DNA from: Streptomyces pseudovenezuelae
GTDB lineage: Bacteria; Actinomycetota; Actinomycetes; Streptomycetales; Streptomycetaceae
Length of the DNA stretch: 64,000 nt
NCBI RefSeq assembly: GCF_001513955.1
Contig: NZ_KQ948146.1
Coordinates: forward strand, 1-64,000
Reading direction: 5' to 3'
The notes under the pieces are model-generated. The model had not been told where the DNA came from. It saw only the letters and a program-made list of their open reading frames with translations, and searched no databases. A program made the position numbers and the translations under genes. Below are positions 34,413 through 43,954 of the stretch, one piece after another (within the stretch, counting starts at the first letter, position 1; every line of letters starts with the position of its first letter).

Positions 34413-36059
34413 TCACGCGCGGGTCCACTTCTGGCTGTTCTGGCCGGTGCAGCTCCACAGGACCAGCGGGGTCCCGTTGGCGGTGCCGGCCCCGTTGGTG
34501 TCGAGGCACAGCCCGGCGTGGGTGTTGCGGATCGACCCGTCGGCGGAGACGGTCCACTTCTGGTTGTCCTGGCCGTTGCAGGGCCAGATGACGACCCGGG
34601 TGCCGTTGGCGGTGCCCTGGTTGTAGGCGTCCAGGCACTTGTCGCCGTAGACGCGGATCTCCCCGCCCGGCCACGTGGTCCACAGCTGGTTGGCGGCCGT
34701 GTGGCAGTCCCAGAGCAGTGCGGTGGAGCCGGCGGCGGTGGAGGCGCCGTCCACGTCCAGGCAGCGGCCGGAGGCGTTGCCGCGCAGTCGCGCGGTGGTG
34801 GCGGACAGCGGGCTGCCACCGCTCACCCGGAACACGGCCACGCCGTGCGCGGGGACGCTCGCCGAGATCTGCCCGGAGGTGCTCGACGTACCGCCGGTCC
34901 ACAGGTCCGTGAGGGTGAACGGCCCGCCGGACAGGCCGACTTGCGTGGCCGTGGTGGTGACCGTCGCCGTGCCGGCGCCCCGGTTGAACAGGCCCACCGC
35001 GACCGAGCCGTCGGACAGCGGTTTGGCGAACACCTCGGTGTCGCCGTCGTCGCGCACTCTGCGCCCGCCCGCGCCGAGCGCATCCTGGTTGACGGCCAGC
35101 AGCCGGGGGTTGCGCAGGATCGCGCTCACGTCGGTGGACATGGTGCGGATGTCGTTTCCGGCCATGAGCGGTGCGCTGAGCAGGGACCACAGGGCGAAGT
35201 GGGAGCGGGACTCGGTCAGTGACAGACCGGGGCGGCCGACGACCAGCATGTCGGGGTCGTTCCAGTGCCCCGGGCCCGACTGCGCGGCGAGCGGCGCCGT
35301 GACGTCCAGGACGTTGCCGACGCCCATCGGATAGCTGTTGGTGTTGCCGTTCTGCCAGATGTCGAGCAGGTCCTCGGTCGTCCGCCACAGGTCGGCGACC
35401 TCGCCCCAGTTGTACGTGGCGCCGGTGATGGCGTGGAAGCTGTTGGGGTTGATGCTGTAGACGATCGGCCGCCCGGTGGCCCGCAGGGCGTCGCGCATCA
35501 GCGTGAATCGCGCGACCTGCTCGTCGCGGGTACCGCTGGAGGAACACCAGTCGTACTTGAGGTAGTCGACGCCCCACGAGGCGAACGTGGTGGCGTCCTG
35601 CGTCTCGTGCCCCCTGCTGCCCGTCGAGCCCGGATAGGCGCCGCTGGTCTGCGCGCAGGTGCGGTCACCCGGCACCTGGTAGATGCCGAACTTCAGTCCC
35701 TTGCCGTGGATGTAGTCCCCGAGGGCCTTCATCCCGCTCGGGAACTTGGCCGAGTTGGCCCGCAGGTTGCCCGCCCCGTCGCGCTGCGGGTCGAACCAGC
35801 AGTCGTCGACCACCACGTACCGGTAGCCGGCCTCTCGCATGCCCGAGCTCACCATCGCGTCGGCGGCCTGGCGGACCTGCGCCTCGGTCACTCCGCAGCC
35901 GAAGCTGTTCCAGCTGTTCCAGCCCAGCCGTGGAGTGAGTGCCGGGCTGCCGGGTGCGGCCGTGGCGGTGGTGTGGACCGCGGCCGTGAGGGACGCGGCG
36001 ACCGTCAGCACGGCGGACGCGAAGACACGAAGCAGTCGGCTGCCCGTTCGTGTGGGCAC
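34413..36059 (-). CDS. Exported GH27 alpha-galactosidase with CBM13 lectin
   Basis: A 548-residue secreted enzyme starting at the GTG with AAAGGAA upstream. A signal peptide (MPTRTGSRLLRVFASAVL, cleavage near TTATA) precedes the GH27 barrel: PRLGWNSWNSFGC, VVDDCWF, the nucleophile Asp in YLKYDWCSS, and WNDPDMLVVG containing the acid/base region. A beta-sandwich follows (about 310-400), then a CBM13/ricin-type trefoil (about 415-548) with repeated CLD-and-QxW motifs (GRCLDVDG, NQLWTTW, NQKWTV, SQKWTRA). GH27 cleaves terminal alpha-galactose from galactomannan or raffinose-type sugars; the lectin domain should bind xylan or galactose polymers. Confidence 0.9.
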   Translation of the reverse strand: MPTRTGSRLLRVFASAVLTVAASLTAAVHTTATAAPGSPALTPRLGWNSWNSFGCGVTEAQVRQAADAMVSSGMREAGYRYVVVDDCWFDPQRDGAGNLRANSAKFPSGMKALGDYIHGKGLKFGIYQVPGDRTCAQTSGAYPGSTGSRGHETQDATTFASWGVDYLKYDWCSSSGTRDEQVARFTLMRDALRATGRPIVYSINPNSFHAITGATYNWGEVADLWRTTEDLLDIWQNGNTNSYPMGVGNVLDVTAPLAAQSGPGHWNDPDMLVVGRPGLSLTESRSHFALWSLLSAPLMAGNDIRTMSTDVSAILRNPRLLAVNQDALGAGGRRVRDDGDTEVFAKPLSDGSVAVGLFNRGAGTATVTTTATQVGLSGGPFTLTDLWTGGTSSTSGQISASVPAHGVAVFRVSGGSPLSATTARLRGNASGRCLDVDGASTAAGSTALLWDCHTAANQLWTTWPGGEIRVYGDKCLDAYNQGTANGTRVVIWPCNGQDNQKWTVSADGSIRNTHAGLCLDTNGAGTANGTPLVLWSCTGQNSQKWTRA

Positions 36060-36171
36060 GGTGGGTTCCTTTCGATGCGGGTGCTGCGGTTGTCGGCGGG
36101 CTGACTTCAGACAGCGGAGGACTGGGGCCACGCGCTTCGGACCATGACGCGTGCATGACATTCGCAAGTGT

Positions 36172-36183
36172 TCGAAATTTCGA
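36172..36183. promoter_or_regulatory. CGAAA-TTTCG palindrome (xylanase-promoter type)
   Basis: TCGAAATTTCGA, a perfect 12-bp palindrome 113 bases upstream of the GH27 start. GAAA-n-TTTC elements are described upstream of Streptomyces xylanase genes, and a xylanase operon begins on the other side of this region. Confidence 0.55.
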
Positions 36184-36292
36184 TCCCCTTTCGGATCGTT
36201 TCCGCCTCGGATATTAGGGAGGTTGCCGAGCTTGTCAACTCCGCCGATCGCGCCAAGTCGCCTTCGCCGAGGTCCTGCGGACGCGAAGGGAG

Positions 36293-36304
36293 CGAAACAT
36301 TTCG
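36293..36304. promoter_or_regulatory. Second CGAAA-N2-TTTCG dyad
   Basis: CGAAA-CA-TTTCG, the same half-sites as at 36172 but two bases apart. A looser dyad, GTTCG-N6-CGAAC, follows at 36386-36401. All are upstream of the GH43-xylanase operon. Confidence 0.5.
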
Positions 36305-36455
36305 GCATTCTCAACGAATCATGCGAGACATATTGACGGGAGCTCTCCGCCACCTACGATCCAAGGTGTCCCCCGGTCGACTACCGTTCGCAACTTCGAA
36401 CAGAACGGGACCCGCCCACCCACGGAAGCGCAACCACCCCACAGAGGGAACGACA

Positions 36456-38084
36456 TTGGATATGTCATGCTCTCGTCAATCCATGGACCGCCGCCGCGCA
36501 CTGGCCGCCGGCGCCGGCCTCGCCGCCGGAGCCGTCCTGCCGCTGGCCGGAGCAACCCGGTCCGCCGCGGCCGGCTCTGCCGCGGCGACCTACACGAACC
36601 CGGTCATCTGGCAGGACTTCGCGGACATCGACATCATCCGCGTCGGCGCCACCTACTACGCCTCGGCCTCGACGATGCACTACTCGCCCGGGGCGCCCGT
36701 CCTGCGCTCGTACGACCTGGTGAACTGGGAGATCGCCGGTCACTCGGTGCCCGTCCTCGACTTCGGCGCCAAGTACGACCTGAACGGCGCCCGCGGCTAC
36801 GTCCGGGGCATCTGGGCCTCGTCGCTCGCCTACCGCCCGAGCAACAGGACCTTCTACTGGCTCGGCCAGATCGACTTCGCCAGGACGTACGTCTACACCG
36901 CCACCGCCGCCGAGGGCCCGTGGAACCGGCTCACGACGATCAGCACCCCCTACTACGACGCGGGCCTGCTCGTCGACACCGACGACACGCTGTACGTGGC
37001 GTACGGGAACACCACCATCAGCGTGGCCCAGCTCTCGCCCGACGGGCGCAGCCAGGTCCGTACGCAACAGGTCTTCACCACCCCGTCGAGCGTCGGCACC
37101 CTTGAGGGCTCCCGTTTCTACAAGATCAACGGGCAGTACTACATCTTCCTGACCCGCCCCGCGAACGGCCAGTACATCCTGAAGTCGTCGAGCGGCCCCT
37201 TCGGTCCCTACACGATGCGGCAGGTCCTGCTCGACCTGCGCGGGCCGATCCCCGGCGGCGGCGTCCCGCACCAGGGCGGACTGGTCCAGACCCAGGGCGG
37301 TGCCTGGTACTACATGGCCTTCGTCGACGCCTACCCCGGCGGCCGGATGCCCGCGCTGGCCCCGGTCACCTGGACCGCGGACGGCTGGCCCGTCGTCCAG
37401 CTCGTGAACGGCGCATGGGGCACGTCGTATCCCAGCCCGGCCGTGCCCACCCCACCCCGCCAGGTCACCCCCATGACCGGCGTCGACACCTTCGACGGTA
37501 CGAGCCTCAAGCCGAGGTGGGAGTGGAACCACAACCCGGACAACACCAAGTGGTCCGTGGACAACGGACTCACCCTGCGCACCGCGACCGTCACCAACGA
37601 CCTGTACTGGGCCCGCAACACCCTGACGCACCGCATTCAGGGACCCACCTCCACCGCCACCGCCCAGCTCGACCACTCGGCGATGCGGGACGGCGACCGG
37701 GCCGGACTCGCACTGCTGCGTGACTCCTCCGCCTGGATCGGCGTCCGCCGCGACGGCGGCGCGACCCGGGTGGTCATGGTCAACGGCCTGACCATGGACG
37801 GCAACTGGAACACCACCGGCACCGGCACCGAGGCCGCGAGCGCGCCCGTCTCCGGCGGCCGCCTCTGGCTGCGCGCGAACGCCGACATCCGCCCCGGCGC
37901 GGCACGCGCCGGCACCTTCTCCTACAGCACCGACGGCACGAACTTCACCCGCCTCGGCCCTTCCTTCTCCCTGGGCAACGACTGGCGGTTCTTCATGGGC
38001 TACCGCTTCGCCCTCTTCAACCACGCCACCCAGGCGCTCGGCGGCTCGGTCCGCGTCCTGCGGTTCGAACTGTCGACGCCCTGA
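36456..38084 (+). CDS. Exported GH43 family hydrolase
   Basis: A 542-residue GH43 protein with a Tat-like signal (MDRRRALAAGAGLAAGAVLP, cleavage near SAAAG). The propeller starts TYTNPVIWQDFADIDIIRVG, with the catalytic-base Asp in the unusual WQDFADID, the acid-Glu strand near GTLEGSRFYKINGQYY, and HQGG before the C-terminal concanavalin-like xylosidase domain (about 340-540). Activity is beta-xylosidase or arabinofuranosidase, extracellular, unlike the cytoplasmic paralogue at 32813. TTG 36456 has GAGGGA 6 bases upstream; ATG 36462 is an alternative. It forms an operon with the xylanase gene 53 bases downstream. Confidence 0.85.
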   Translation: MDMSCSRQSMDRRRALAAGAGLAAGAVLPLAGATRSAAAGSAAATYTNPVIWQDFADIDIIRVGATYYASASTMHYSPGAPVLRSYDLVNWEIAGHSVPVLDFGAKYDLNGARGYVRGIWASSLAYRPSNRTFYWLGQIDFARTYVYTATAAEGPWNRLTTISTPYYDAGLLVDTDDTLYVAYGNTTISVAQLSPDGRSQVRTQQVFTTPSSVGTLEGSRFYKINGQYYIFLTRPANGQYILKSSSGPFGPYTMRQVLLDLRGPIPGGGVPHQGGLVQTQGGAWYYMAFVDAYPGGRMPALAPVTWTADGWPVVQLVNGAWGTSYPSPAVPTPPRQVTPMTGVDTFDGTSLKPRWEWNHNPDNTKWSVDNGLTLRTATVTNDLYWARNTLTHRIQGPTSTATAQLDHSAMRDGDRAGLALLRDSSAWIGVRRDGGATRVVMVNGLTMDGNWNTTGTGTEAASAPVSGGRLWLRANADIRPGAARAGTFSYSTDGTNFTRLGPSFSLGNDWRFFMGYRFALFNHATQALGGSVRVLRFELSTP

Positions 38085-38128
38085 TCCGACCCTCGCGACC
38101 GCACCACCCAACCCCCCGCACACCGTGA

Positions 38129-39169
<1,041 letters not shown>

Positions 39170-39193
39170 TCGCGCCGGGGCCGGCCTCGACGG

Positions 39194-39886
39194 TCAGGGC
39201 GCCGTCAGGGCGGTGACCAGTTCGTCCAGTCCATCGAATCGGCCGTCGAAGGTGTCACGGCTCGTGGGCGGTTCCCCGACGGGCCGGTGGACGTAGGCGG
39301 TCCGCATGCCCGTCGCCTGGGCTCCGCGCAGGTCCCAGGCGTGGGCGGCGACCATGAGCACGCGGTCCGGCGCGCATCCGGCGGCGCCGAGGGCGAGTCG
39401 GTAGACGTCGGGCGCCGGCTTGTAGGCGTGGACGGTCTCTGCGGACAGGGCCTGGTGCCAGCGCAGTCCGGCATGGGCGTTGAGTCGTGGCAGAGCGGTG
39501 TGTGCGGCGTTGGAGAGCCCGAGCACGGGGAACCGCCGAGACAGCCGTTCGAGACCGGCGACGGAGTCGTCCCACGGGGGCAGACGCTGCCCCGCCGTGG
39601 CCAACCGGGCCACGGTCGAAGGATCCGTGCACCCGGCGCGGGCCGCGACCAGGTGCGCGGCCTCCGCGTCGAGGACCGAGCTGTCGGCGTACGCGCGCTC
39701 TCCTTGGGCGATGCGGCGCCGCTCCCGGTCTCCGTGCCCCTGCCACAGAGCGAGCAGTTCGTCGACGCGTACCTCCTCGGAGGTGGGCACCGCTTCGCGG
39801 ATCCCCGCTCGGAGCCCGCTCGGTTCGTCGACGAGGGTGCCGAGGACGTCGAAGACGACGACCTCGATGTCGCGGATCGCAGCCAT
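39194..39886 (-). CDS. HAD-type haloacid dehalogenase-like hydrolase
   Basis: A 230-residue HAD hydrolase of the type II haloacid dehalogenase group. Motif I VVFDVLGTLVDE supplies the nucleophile Asp; motif II is LGLSNAAHTAL; motif III Lys in YKPAPDVY; motif IV acidic region VLMVAAHAWDLRGAQATG. The second Asp expected in phosphatase-type HADs (DxD) is replaced (D-V-L), fitting a dehalogenase. GGGAG precedes the ATG. It is transcribed alone, with a large perfect hairpin upstream. Substrate unknown. Confidence 0.85.
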   Translation of the reverse strand: MAAIRDIEVVVFDVLGTLVDEPSGLRAGIREAVPTSEEVRVDELLALWQGHGDRERRRIAQGERAYADSSVLDAEAAHLVAARAGCTDPSTVARLATAGQRLPPWDDSVAGLERLSRRFPVLGLSNAAHTALPRLNAHAGLRWHQALSAETVHAYKPAPDVYRLALGAAGCAPDRVLMVAAHAWDLRGAQATGMRTAYVHRPVGEPPTSRDTFDGRFDGLDELVTALTAP

Positions 39887-39921
39887 GCGGGCTCCCGTTC
39901 ACGCCGATGTCACCTACTCGG

Positions 39922-39955
39922 CCGGTGATGATCCTGTCATCAGGATCATCACCGG
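39922..39955. terminator. Perfect 15-bp inverted repeat
   Basis: Arms CCGGTGATGATCCTG (39922-39936) and CAGGATCATCACCGG (39941-39955) around a 4-base loop, between the gap stop and the HAD start on the same strand. It is best read as the gap terminator; its position 36 bases ahead of the HAD gene also allows an operator role. Confidence 0.6.
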
Positions 39956-39992
39956 TCAAGAGGGTCACGCGTGCTGGACGGTTCCGAGGGCC

Positions 39993-40991
39993 TCAGCCGT
40001 TGGCCAGGAGCTCCAGGGTGTCGATCACGCGGTTCGAGAAGCCCCACTCGTTGTCGTACCAGGCGACGACCTTCACATGGCGGCCCTCCACGCGGGTCAG
40101 GGCCGAGTCGAAGATCGACGAGGCGGGGTTGCCCGTGATGTCCGAGGAGACCAGCGGGTCCTCGGAGTACTCCAGGACACCTGCCAGGGGTCCTTCGGCC
40201 GCGGTGCGGTATGCCGCCAGCACGTCCTCGCGGGTCACGTCACGCGAGACGGTCGTGTTCAGCTCGACGATGGAGCCGACCGGTACCGGGACGCGGATCG
40301 AGTCGCCGGACAGCTTGCCGTCCAGGTTGGGCAGCACGAGGCCGATCGCCTTGGCGGCGCCGGTCGTGGTGGGCACGATGTTGACGCCGGCGGCGCGGGC
40401 GCGGCGGGCGTCGCGGTGCGGACCGTCCTGGAGGTTCTGCTCCTGCGTGTAGGCGTGCACGGTCGTCATGAAGCCGTGCTCGATGCCGGCAAGCTCGTCG
40501 AGCACCGAGGCCAGGGGCGCGAGCGCGTTGGTCGTGCAGGAGGCGTTGGAGACGACCGTGTGCAGGTCCGGGTCGTAGGCGTCGGTGTTGACGCCGTACG
40601 CGAGCGTGACGTCGGCGCCGTCCGAGGGGGCGCTGACGAGGACCTTCTTCGCGCCCGCGTCCAGGTGGGCGCGGGCGGCCTTGGCGGAGGTGAACCGCCC
40701 GGTGGCCTCCAGGACGATGTCGACGCCGAGCTCGGCCCAGGGAAGCTGCGCCGGTTCGCGCTCGGCGAGCACGGTGATACGGCGGCCGTCGACGACCAGG
40801 GTGTTCCCGTCGACGGTCACCGGACGGCCGAGACGGCCGGCCGTGCTGTCGTAGGCGAGCAGCCGGGCGAGCGTGGCGGGTTCGGTGAGGTCGTTGACGG
40901 CGACGACCTCCAGGGCGCTGTCGCGTTCCAGGAGCGCGCGCAGCACATTGCGTCCGATACGGCCGAATCCGTTGATGGCGATGCGAGTCAT
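39993..40991 (-). CDS. gap: Type I glyceraldehyde-3-phosphate dehydrogenase
   Basis: A 332-residue GAPDH of normal length. NAD-binding IAINGFGRIGRNVLRALLE, catalytic Cys in SNASCTTNALAP (near residue 150) with its partner His in MTTVHAYT, and the C-terminal WYDNEWGFSNRVIDT are all present. It oxidises glyceraldehyde-3-phosphate to 1,3-bisphosphoglycerate. GGAAGGGA precedes the ATG. Streptomyces usually have more than one gap; this one stands outside the usual gap-pgk-tpi cluster, so it may be a secondary or regulated isozyme. Confidence 0.93.
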   Translation of the reverse strand: MTRIAINGFGRIGRNVLRALLERDSALEVVAVNDLTEPATLARLLAYDSTAGRLGRPVTVDGNTLVVDGRRITVLAEREPAQLPWAELGVDIVLEATGRFTSAKAARAHLDAGAKKVLVSAPSDGADVTLAYGVNTDAYDPDLHTVVSNASCTTNALAPLASVLDELAGIEHGFMTTVHAYTQEQNLQDGPHRDARRARAAGVNIVPTTTGAAKAIGLVLPNLDGKLSGDSIRVPVPVGSIVELNTTVSRDVTREDVLAAYRTAAEGPLAGVLEYSEDPLVSSDITGNPASSIFDSALTRVEGRHVKVVAWYDNEWGFSNRVIDTLELLANG

Positions 40992-41048
40992 GAATGGTGT
41001 CCCTTCCCTATGCCCACCAGGCTCGCGCGCGCCGACGGCGGCTGACAG

Positions 41049-41083
41049 TGGCGCGATCGCCATGGTTCAAAAGGATCGCGCCA
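41049..41083. terminator. Hairpin after the GlxA regulator gene
   Basis: Perfect 10-bp arms TGGCGCGATC (41049-41058) and GATCGCGCCA (41074-41083), 14 bases past the GlxA-type gene stop and upstream of gap on the same strand. Confidence 0.6.
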
Positions 41084-41097
41084 GCCAGCGGCAGGGG

Positions 41098-42054
41098 TCA
41101 CTCGCCGCGGGTGAACGTGCGCCGGTAATCGCTCGGCGTGGTCCCCAGGATCTTCTGGAAGTGCGTCCGCAGATTCGCGCCCGTTCCGAGCCCGACGTCG
41201 GCGGCGATCTGCTCGACGCTCCGCTCGGAACGCTCCAGCAGCTCGCGGGCCAGGTCGATGCGGGCGCGCATGACCCACTGCATCGGCGTGTATCCGGTCT
41301 CCTCGACGAAGCGGCGCGAGAACGTGCGCGGCGAGACCGCGGCCTGCCGCGCGAGGAGGTCGAGGGTGAGGGGTTCGTCGAGGCGGCGCAGGGCCCATTC
41401 CCGGGTGGCGGCGAAGCGCTCGCCGAGCGGCTCGGGCACGCTGCGCGGCACGTACTGCGCCTGACCGCCGCTGCGGTAGGGGGCCGCGACCAGGCGGCGG
41501 GCGGCGTGGTTGGAGGCGGCCACGCCGAGGTCGCCGCGCAGGACGTGCAGGCACAGGTCGATGCCGGAGGCGGCCCCGGCCGAGGTCAGCACGCTGCCCT
41601 CGTCGACGAACAGCACGTTCTCGTCGACCCGGACGAGAGGATGCTTGGTCGCGAGCGCCCTCGTGTAGTGCCAGTGGGTCGTGGCGCGCCGGCCGTCGAG
41701 CAGGCCGGTCGCGGCCAGCGCGAAGGCACCCGTCGAGATGGCGGCCAGCCGCGCGCCCCTGCCGTGGGCCGCGACCAGCGCCTCGACGACTGGCTGCGGC
41801 GGATCCTCACGGTCCGGGAACCGGTAGCCCGGGATGAACACGAGATCCGCCCACGCCAGCGCCTCCAGACCATGGGCGACGTGGTACGACAGCCCGTCCC
41901 CGCCGCTCACGAGCCCCGGTGCCGCGCCGCACAGCCGCACCTCGTACGGCATGCTCGCGCGCGTGGTGAACACCTGCGCGGGGATGCCGACGTCCAGGGG
42001 CTTCGCGCCTTCGAGGACGAGAACGGCGACACGGCGAAGGCGGGAGGCTGACAC
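41098..42054 (-). CDS. GlxA-family AraC-type transcriptional regulator
   Basis: A 318-residue fusion of a DJ-1/PfpI-like domain (about 8-180) and an AraC double helix-turn-helix (about 215-315: LTLDLLARQAAVSPRTFSRRFVEETGYTP). The DJ-1 nucleophile elbow reads AISTGAFALA, so the Cys of DJ-1 enzymes is replaced by Ser: a ligand-sensing rather than catalytic domain. Starts at GTG, 20 bases after the OsmC gene stop, so it is co-transcribed with osmC and the GlcD-like gene and may regulate them. Confidence 0.85.
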   Translation of the reverse strand: MSASRLRRVAVLVLEGAKPLDVGIPAQVFTTRASMPYEVRLCGAAPGLVSGGDGLSYHVAHGLEALAWADLVFIPGYRFPDREDPPQPVVEALVAAHGRGARLAAISTGAFALAATGLLDGRRATTHWHYTRALATKHPLVRVDENVLFVDEGSVLTSAGAASGIDLCLHVLRGDLGVAASNHAARRLVAAPYRSGGQAQYVPRSVPEPLGERFAATREWALRRLDEPLTLDLLARQAAVSPRTFSRRFVEETGYTPMQWVMRARIDLARELLERSERSVEQIAADVGLGTGANLRTHFQKILGTTPSDYRRTFTRGE

Positions 42055-42074
42055 GGGGACAGGCTACGCAGAGG

Positions 42075-42503
42075 TCAGGCGTCCTCGACGGTCGCGGTGA
42101 CGGGCGTGCCGATCTCGACCGTGCGGCTGACCGTGCACAGGCGGTCGTGGGAGGTCTTCACCGCCCGGGGCAGGATGGTGCGGGCCCGGTCCGCGCCCTC
42201 GCCGTCCGGGAAGGTGACGGTGAAGGTGACGGCGAGGTCGGTCAGCCGGTTGCCGAGCTCGTCGTTGACCTTGTTGCCGCTCACCTCGACGGAGAAGGAG
42301 TCGGGCTCGGCGTGGCGGGTGGTGGCGAGGTCGACGTCCACCGCCGTGCAGCCGCCGAGCGCGGCGAGGAGCAGTTCGACCGGGGTGAACTCGGTGTCGG
42401 AGCCGGTACCGAAGCTGATCGTGCCGCCCCGGGTGTTGGTGGCGACGAAGTGGCCGGTGCCGGTGCGCTCGACGGTGACGGACCGCGCGGAGTTTTCGCT
42501 CAT
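42075..42503 (-). CDS. OsmC-family protein
   Basis: A 142-residue OsmC/Ohr-fold protein. The N-terminal segment (RSVTVERTGTGHFVATN) and the helix ELLLAALGGCTAVDVDLATT carry the first peroxidatic-type Cys; the second is in SHDRLCTVSRTVEIGTPV near residue 125. The two-Cys pattern supports thiol-dependent reduction of organic hydroperoxides, though the subgroup (OsmC rather than Ohr) is uncertain. The ATG is 10 bases after the GlcD-like stop with no clear ribosome site, so translation is probably coupled. Confidence 0.82.
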   Translation of the reverse strand: MSENSARSVTVERTGTGHFVATNTRGGTISFGTGSDTEFTPVELLLAALGGCTAVDVDLATTRHAEPDSFSVEVSGNKVNDELGNRLTDLAVTFTVTFPDGEGADRARTILPRAVKTSHDRLCTVSRTVEIGTPVTATVEDA

Positions 42504-42513
42504 GGCGAGGACA

Positions 42514-43917
42514 TTAGTACCGGGTGCCGAGCGGCGCCCGCGGGCCCAGCACCTTGCCCGGGTTGAGCAGGCCGCGCGGGTCGAGGGCGTCCTTGACGGC
42601 ACGGTTGAGGGCCATCACCTCCGGACCGACCTCGGCGCGCAGACCGTCCCGCTTGAGCAGGCCCACCCCGTGCTCACCGGTGACGGTGCCCCCGAGGGCG
42701 AGGGCTTCGGCGATGATGTCGTGGAAGGCGGCCTGCGCCCGCACCCGGGCCGGCTCGTCGCCGGGCGGTGTGATCAGCAGGGGGTGGAGGTTGCCGTCCC
42801 CCGCGTGCGCGATGTTCGCGATGAGGGTGCCGTGGCGTTCGGCGATGGCGTGGATACGGCCGAGCATCTCCGGTACGGCCGACTTGGGCACGCAGACGTC
42901 CTCGGTGAGGACCGGCCCGAGCCGTTCCAGTGCGGGGTAGGCGAGCCGGCGCGCCTCGAACAGGGCGTCCGCCTCCTGGGGGTCGGTGGAGCGGGCGGCC
43001 CAGGTGGCACCGGCCTCCTCGAAGCAGCGGCGCATGGTCTCGGCCTCCTCGTCCCCGGCCCTGCCGGGTGCGTCGGTCCGGCCCAGCAGGACCACGTCGG
43101 CCTCGGTGGACAGGCCCATCTGCTTCCAGGCGTCGACCGCTTCGAGGCAGTACCGGTCGATCAGCTCCAGCGCGGAGGGGGTGACGCCGGCGGCGGCCAC
43201 CGCTGTGACGGCCCGCCCGGCGTCGACGACGGAGGCGAAGTGACCGGCCACCGTGTGCTCCGGTGCGCGGCGGGGCCGCAGCCGCAGGGTCACCTCCGTG
43301 ATCACCCCGAGAGTCCCCTCGGACCCGACGAGCAGACCGGTCAGGTCATAGCCGGCGACCCCCTTGGCCGTACGACGTCCCACCCGCACGAGTTCGCCGG
43401 TACCGGTGACGAACTGGAGGCCCAGCACGTAGTCGCGGGTGACCCCGTACTTCACACAGCACAGTCCGCCCGCGTTGGTGGCCACGTTGCCGCCGATCGT
43501 GGACCAGGGGGCGCTGGCCGGGTCCGGCGGGTACCACAGACCGTGCCCGGCGCAGGCGGTGCGGAGGTCGTCGTTGACCACGCCGGGCTCGACGACCGCG
43601 AGGCGCTCCAGCGGGTCGATGTCCTTGATGGTGTTCATGGCCTCGGTGGACAGCACCACCGCCCCGTCCATGGCGTTCGCCCCGCCGGACAGCCCGGTTC
43701 CGGCGCCTCGCGTGACCACCGGGACCGCGTGGTCGAGGCAGGCGCGGACGACGTGCTGCACCTCCTCGGCGGTCCGTGGCCGTACGACGGCGACGGGGCT
43801 GCCGTGGGGCGCCCATTCGGCCTCGTCGTGGGCGTAACCGGCGGTGACGGCGGGGTCGGTGAGCACGCGCCCTTCGGGCAGGTCGCGGCGCAGGCGTGCG
43901 ATCAGTTCGCTGTCCAT
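42514..43917 (-). CDS. GlcD-like FAD-binding oxidase
   Basis: A 467-residue FAD-linked oxidase of the GlcD/D-lactate dehydrogenase type. The PP-loop FAD-binding domain has PVVTRGAGTGLSGGANA and PWSTIGGNVATNAGG; the C-terminal cap ends GEHGVGLLKRD...NPGKVLGP, the family signature. Substrates are D-lactate, glycolate or other 2-hydroxy acids. The GlcE/GlcF partners are absent, so it is more like the single-subunit D-2-hydroxyacid dehydrogenases. AAGGTG precedes the ATG. It heads the osmC-glxA-type run. Confidence 0.87.
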   Translation of the reverse strand: MDSELIARLRRDLPEGRVLTDPAVTAGYAHDEAEWAPHGSPVAVVRPRTAEEVQHVVRACLDHAVPVVTRGAGTGLSGGANAMDGAVVLSTEAMNTIKDIDPLERLAVVEPGVVNDDLRTACAGHGLWYPPDPASAPWSTIGGNVATNAGGLCCVKYGVTRDYVLGLQFVTGTGELVRVGRRTAKGVAGYDLTGLLVGSEGTLGVITEVTLRLRPRRAPEHTVAGHFASVVDAGRAVTAVAAAGVTPSALELIDRYCLEAVDAWKQMGLSTEADVVLLGRTDAPGRAGDEEAETMRRCFEEAGATWAARSTDPQEADALFEARRLAYPALERLGPVLTEDVCVPKSAVPEMLGRIHAIAERHGTLIANIAHAGDGNLHPLLITPPGDEPARVRAQAAFHDIIAEALALGGTVTGEHGVGLLKRDGLRAEVGPEVMALNRAVKDALDPRGLLNPGKVLGPRAPLGTRY

Positions 43918-43954
43918 GACAGCACCTTGGCATCCCCGCCGCTCGGAGGCGGCA

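Larger units (their letters stand above)
36060..36455. other. Divergent region between GH27 and GH43 genes
   Basis: 396 bases with no gene, less GC-rich than the coding DNA, holding three CGAAA/TTCG-type dyads (listed separately) and presumably two promoters. No RNA gene seen. Confidence 0.55.
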
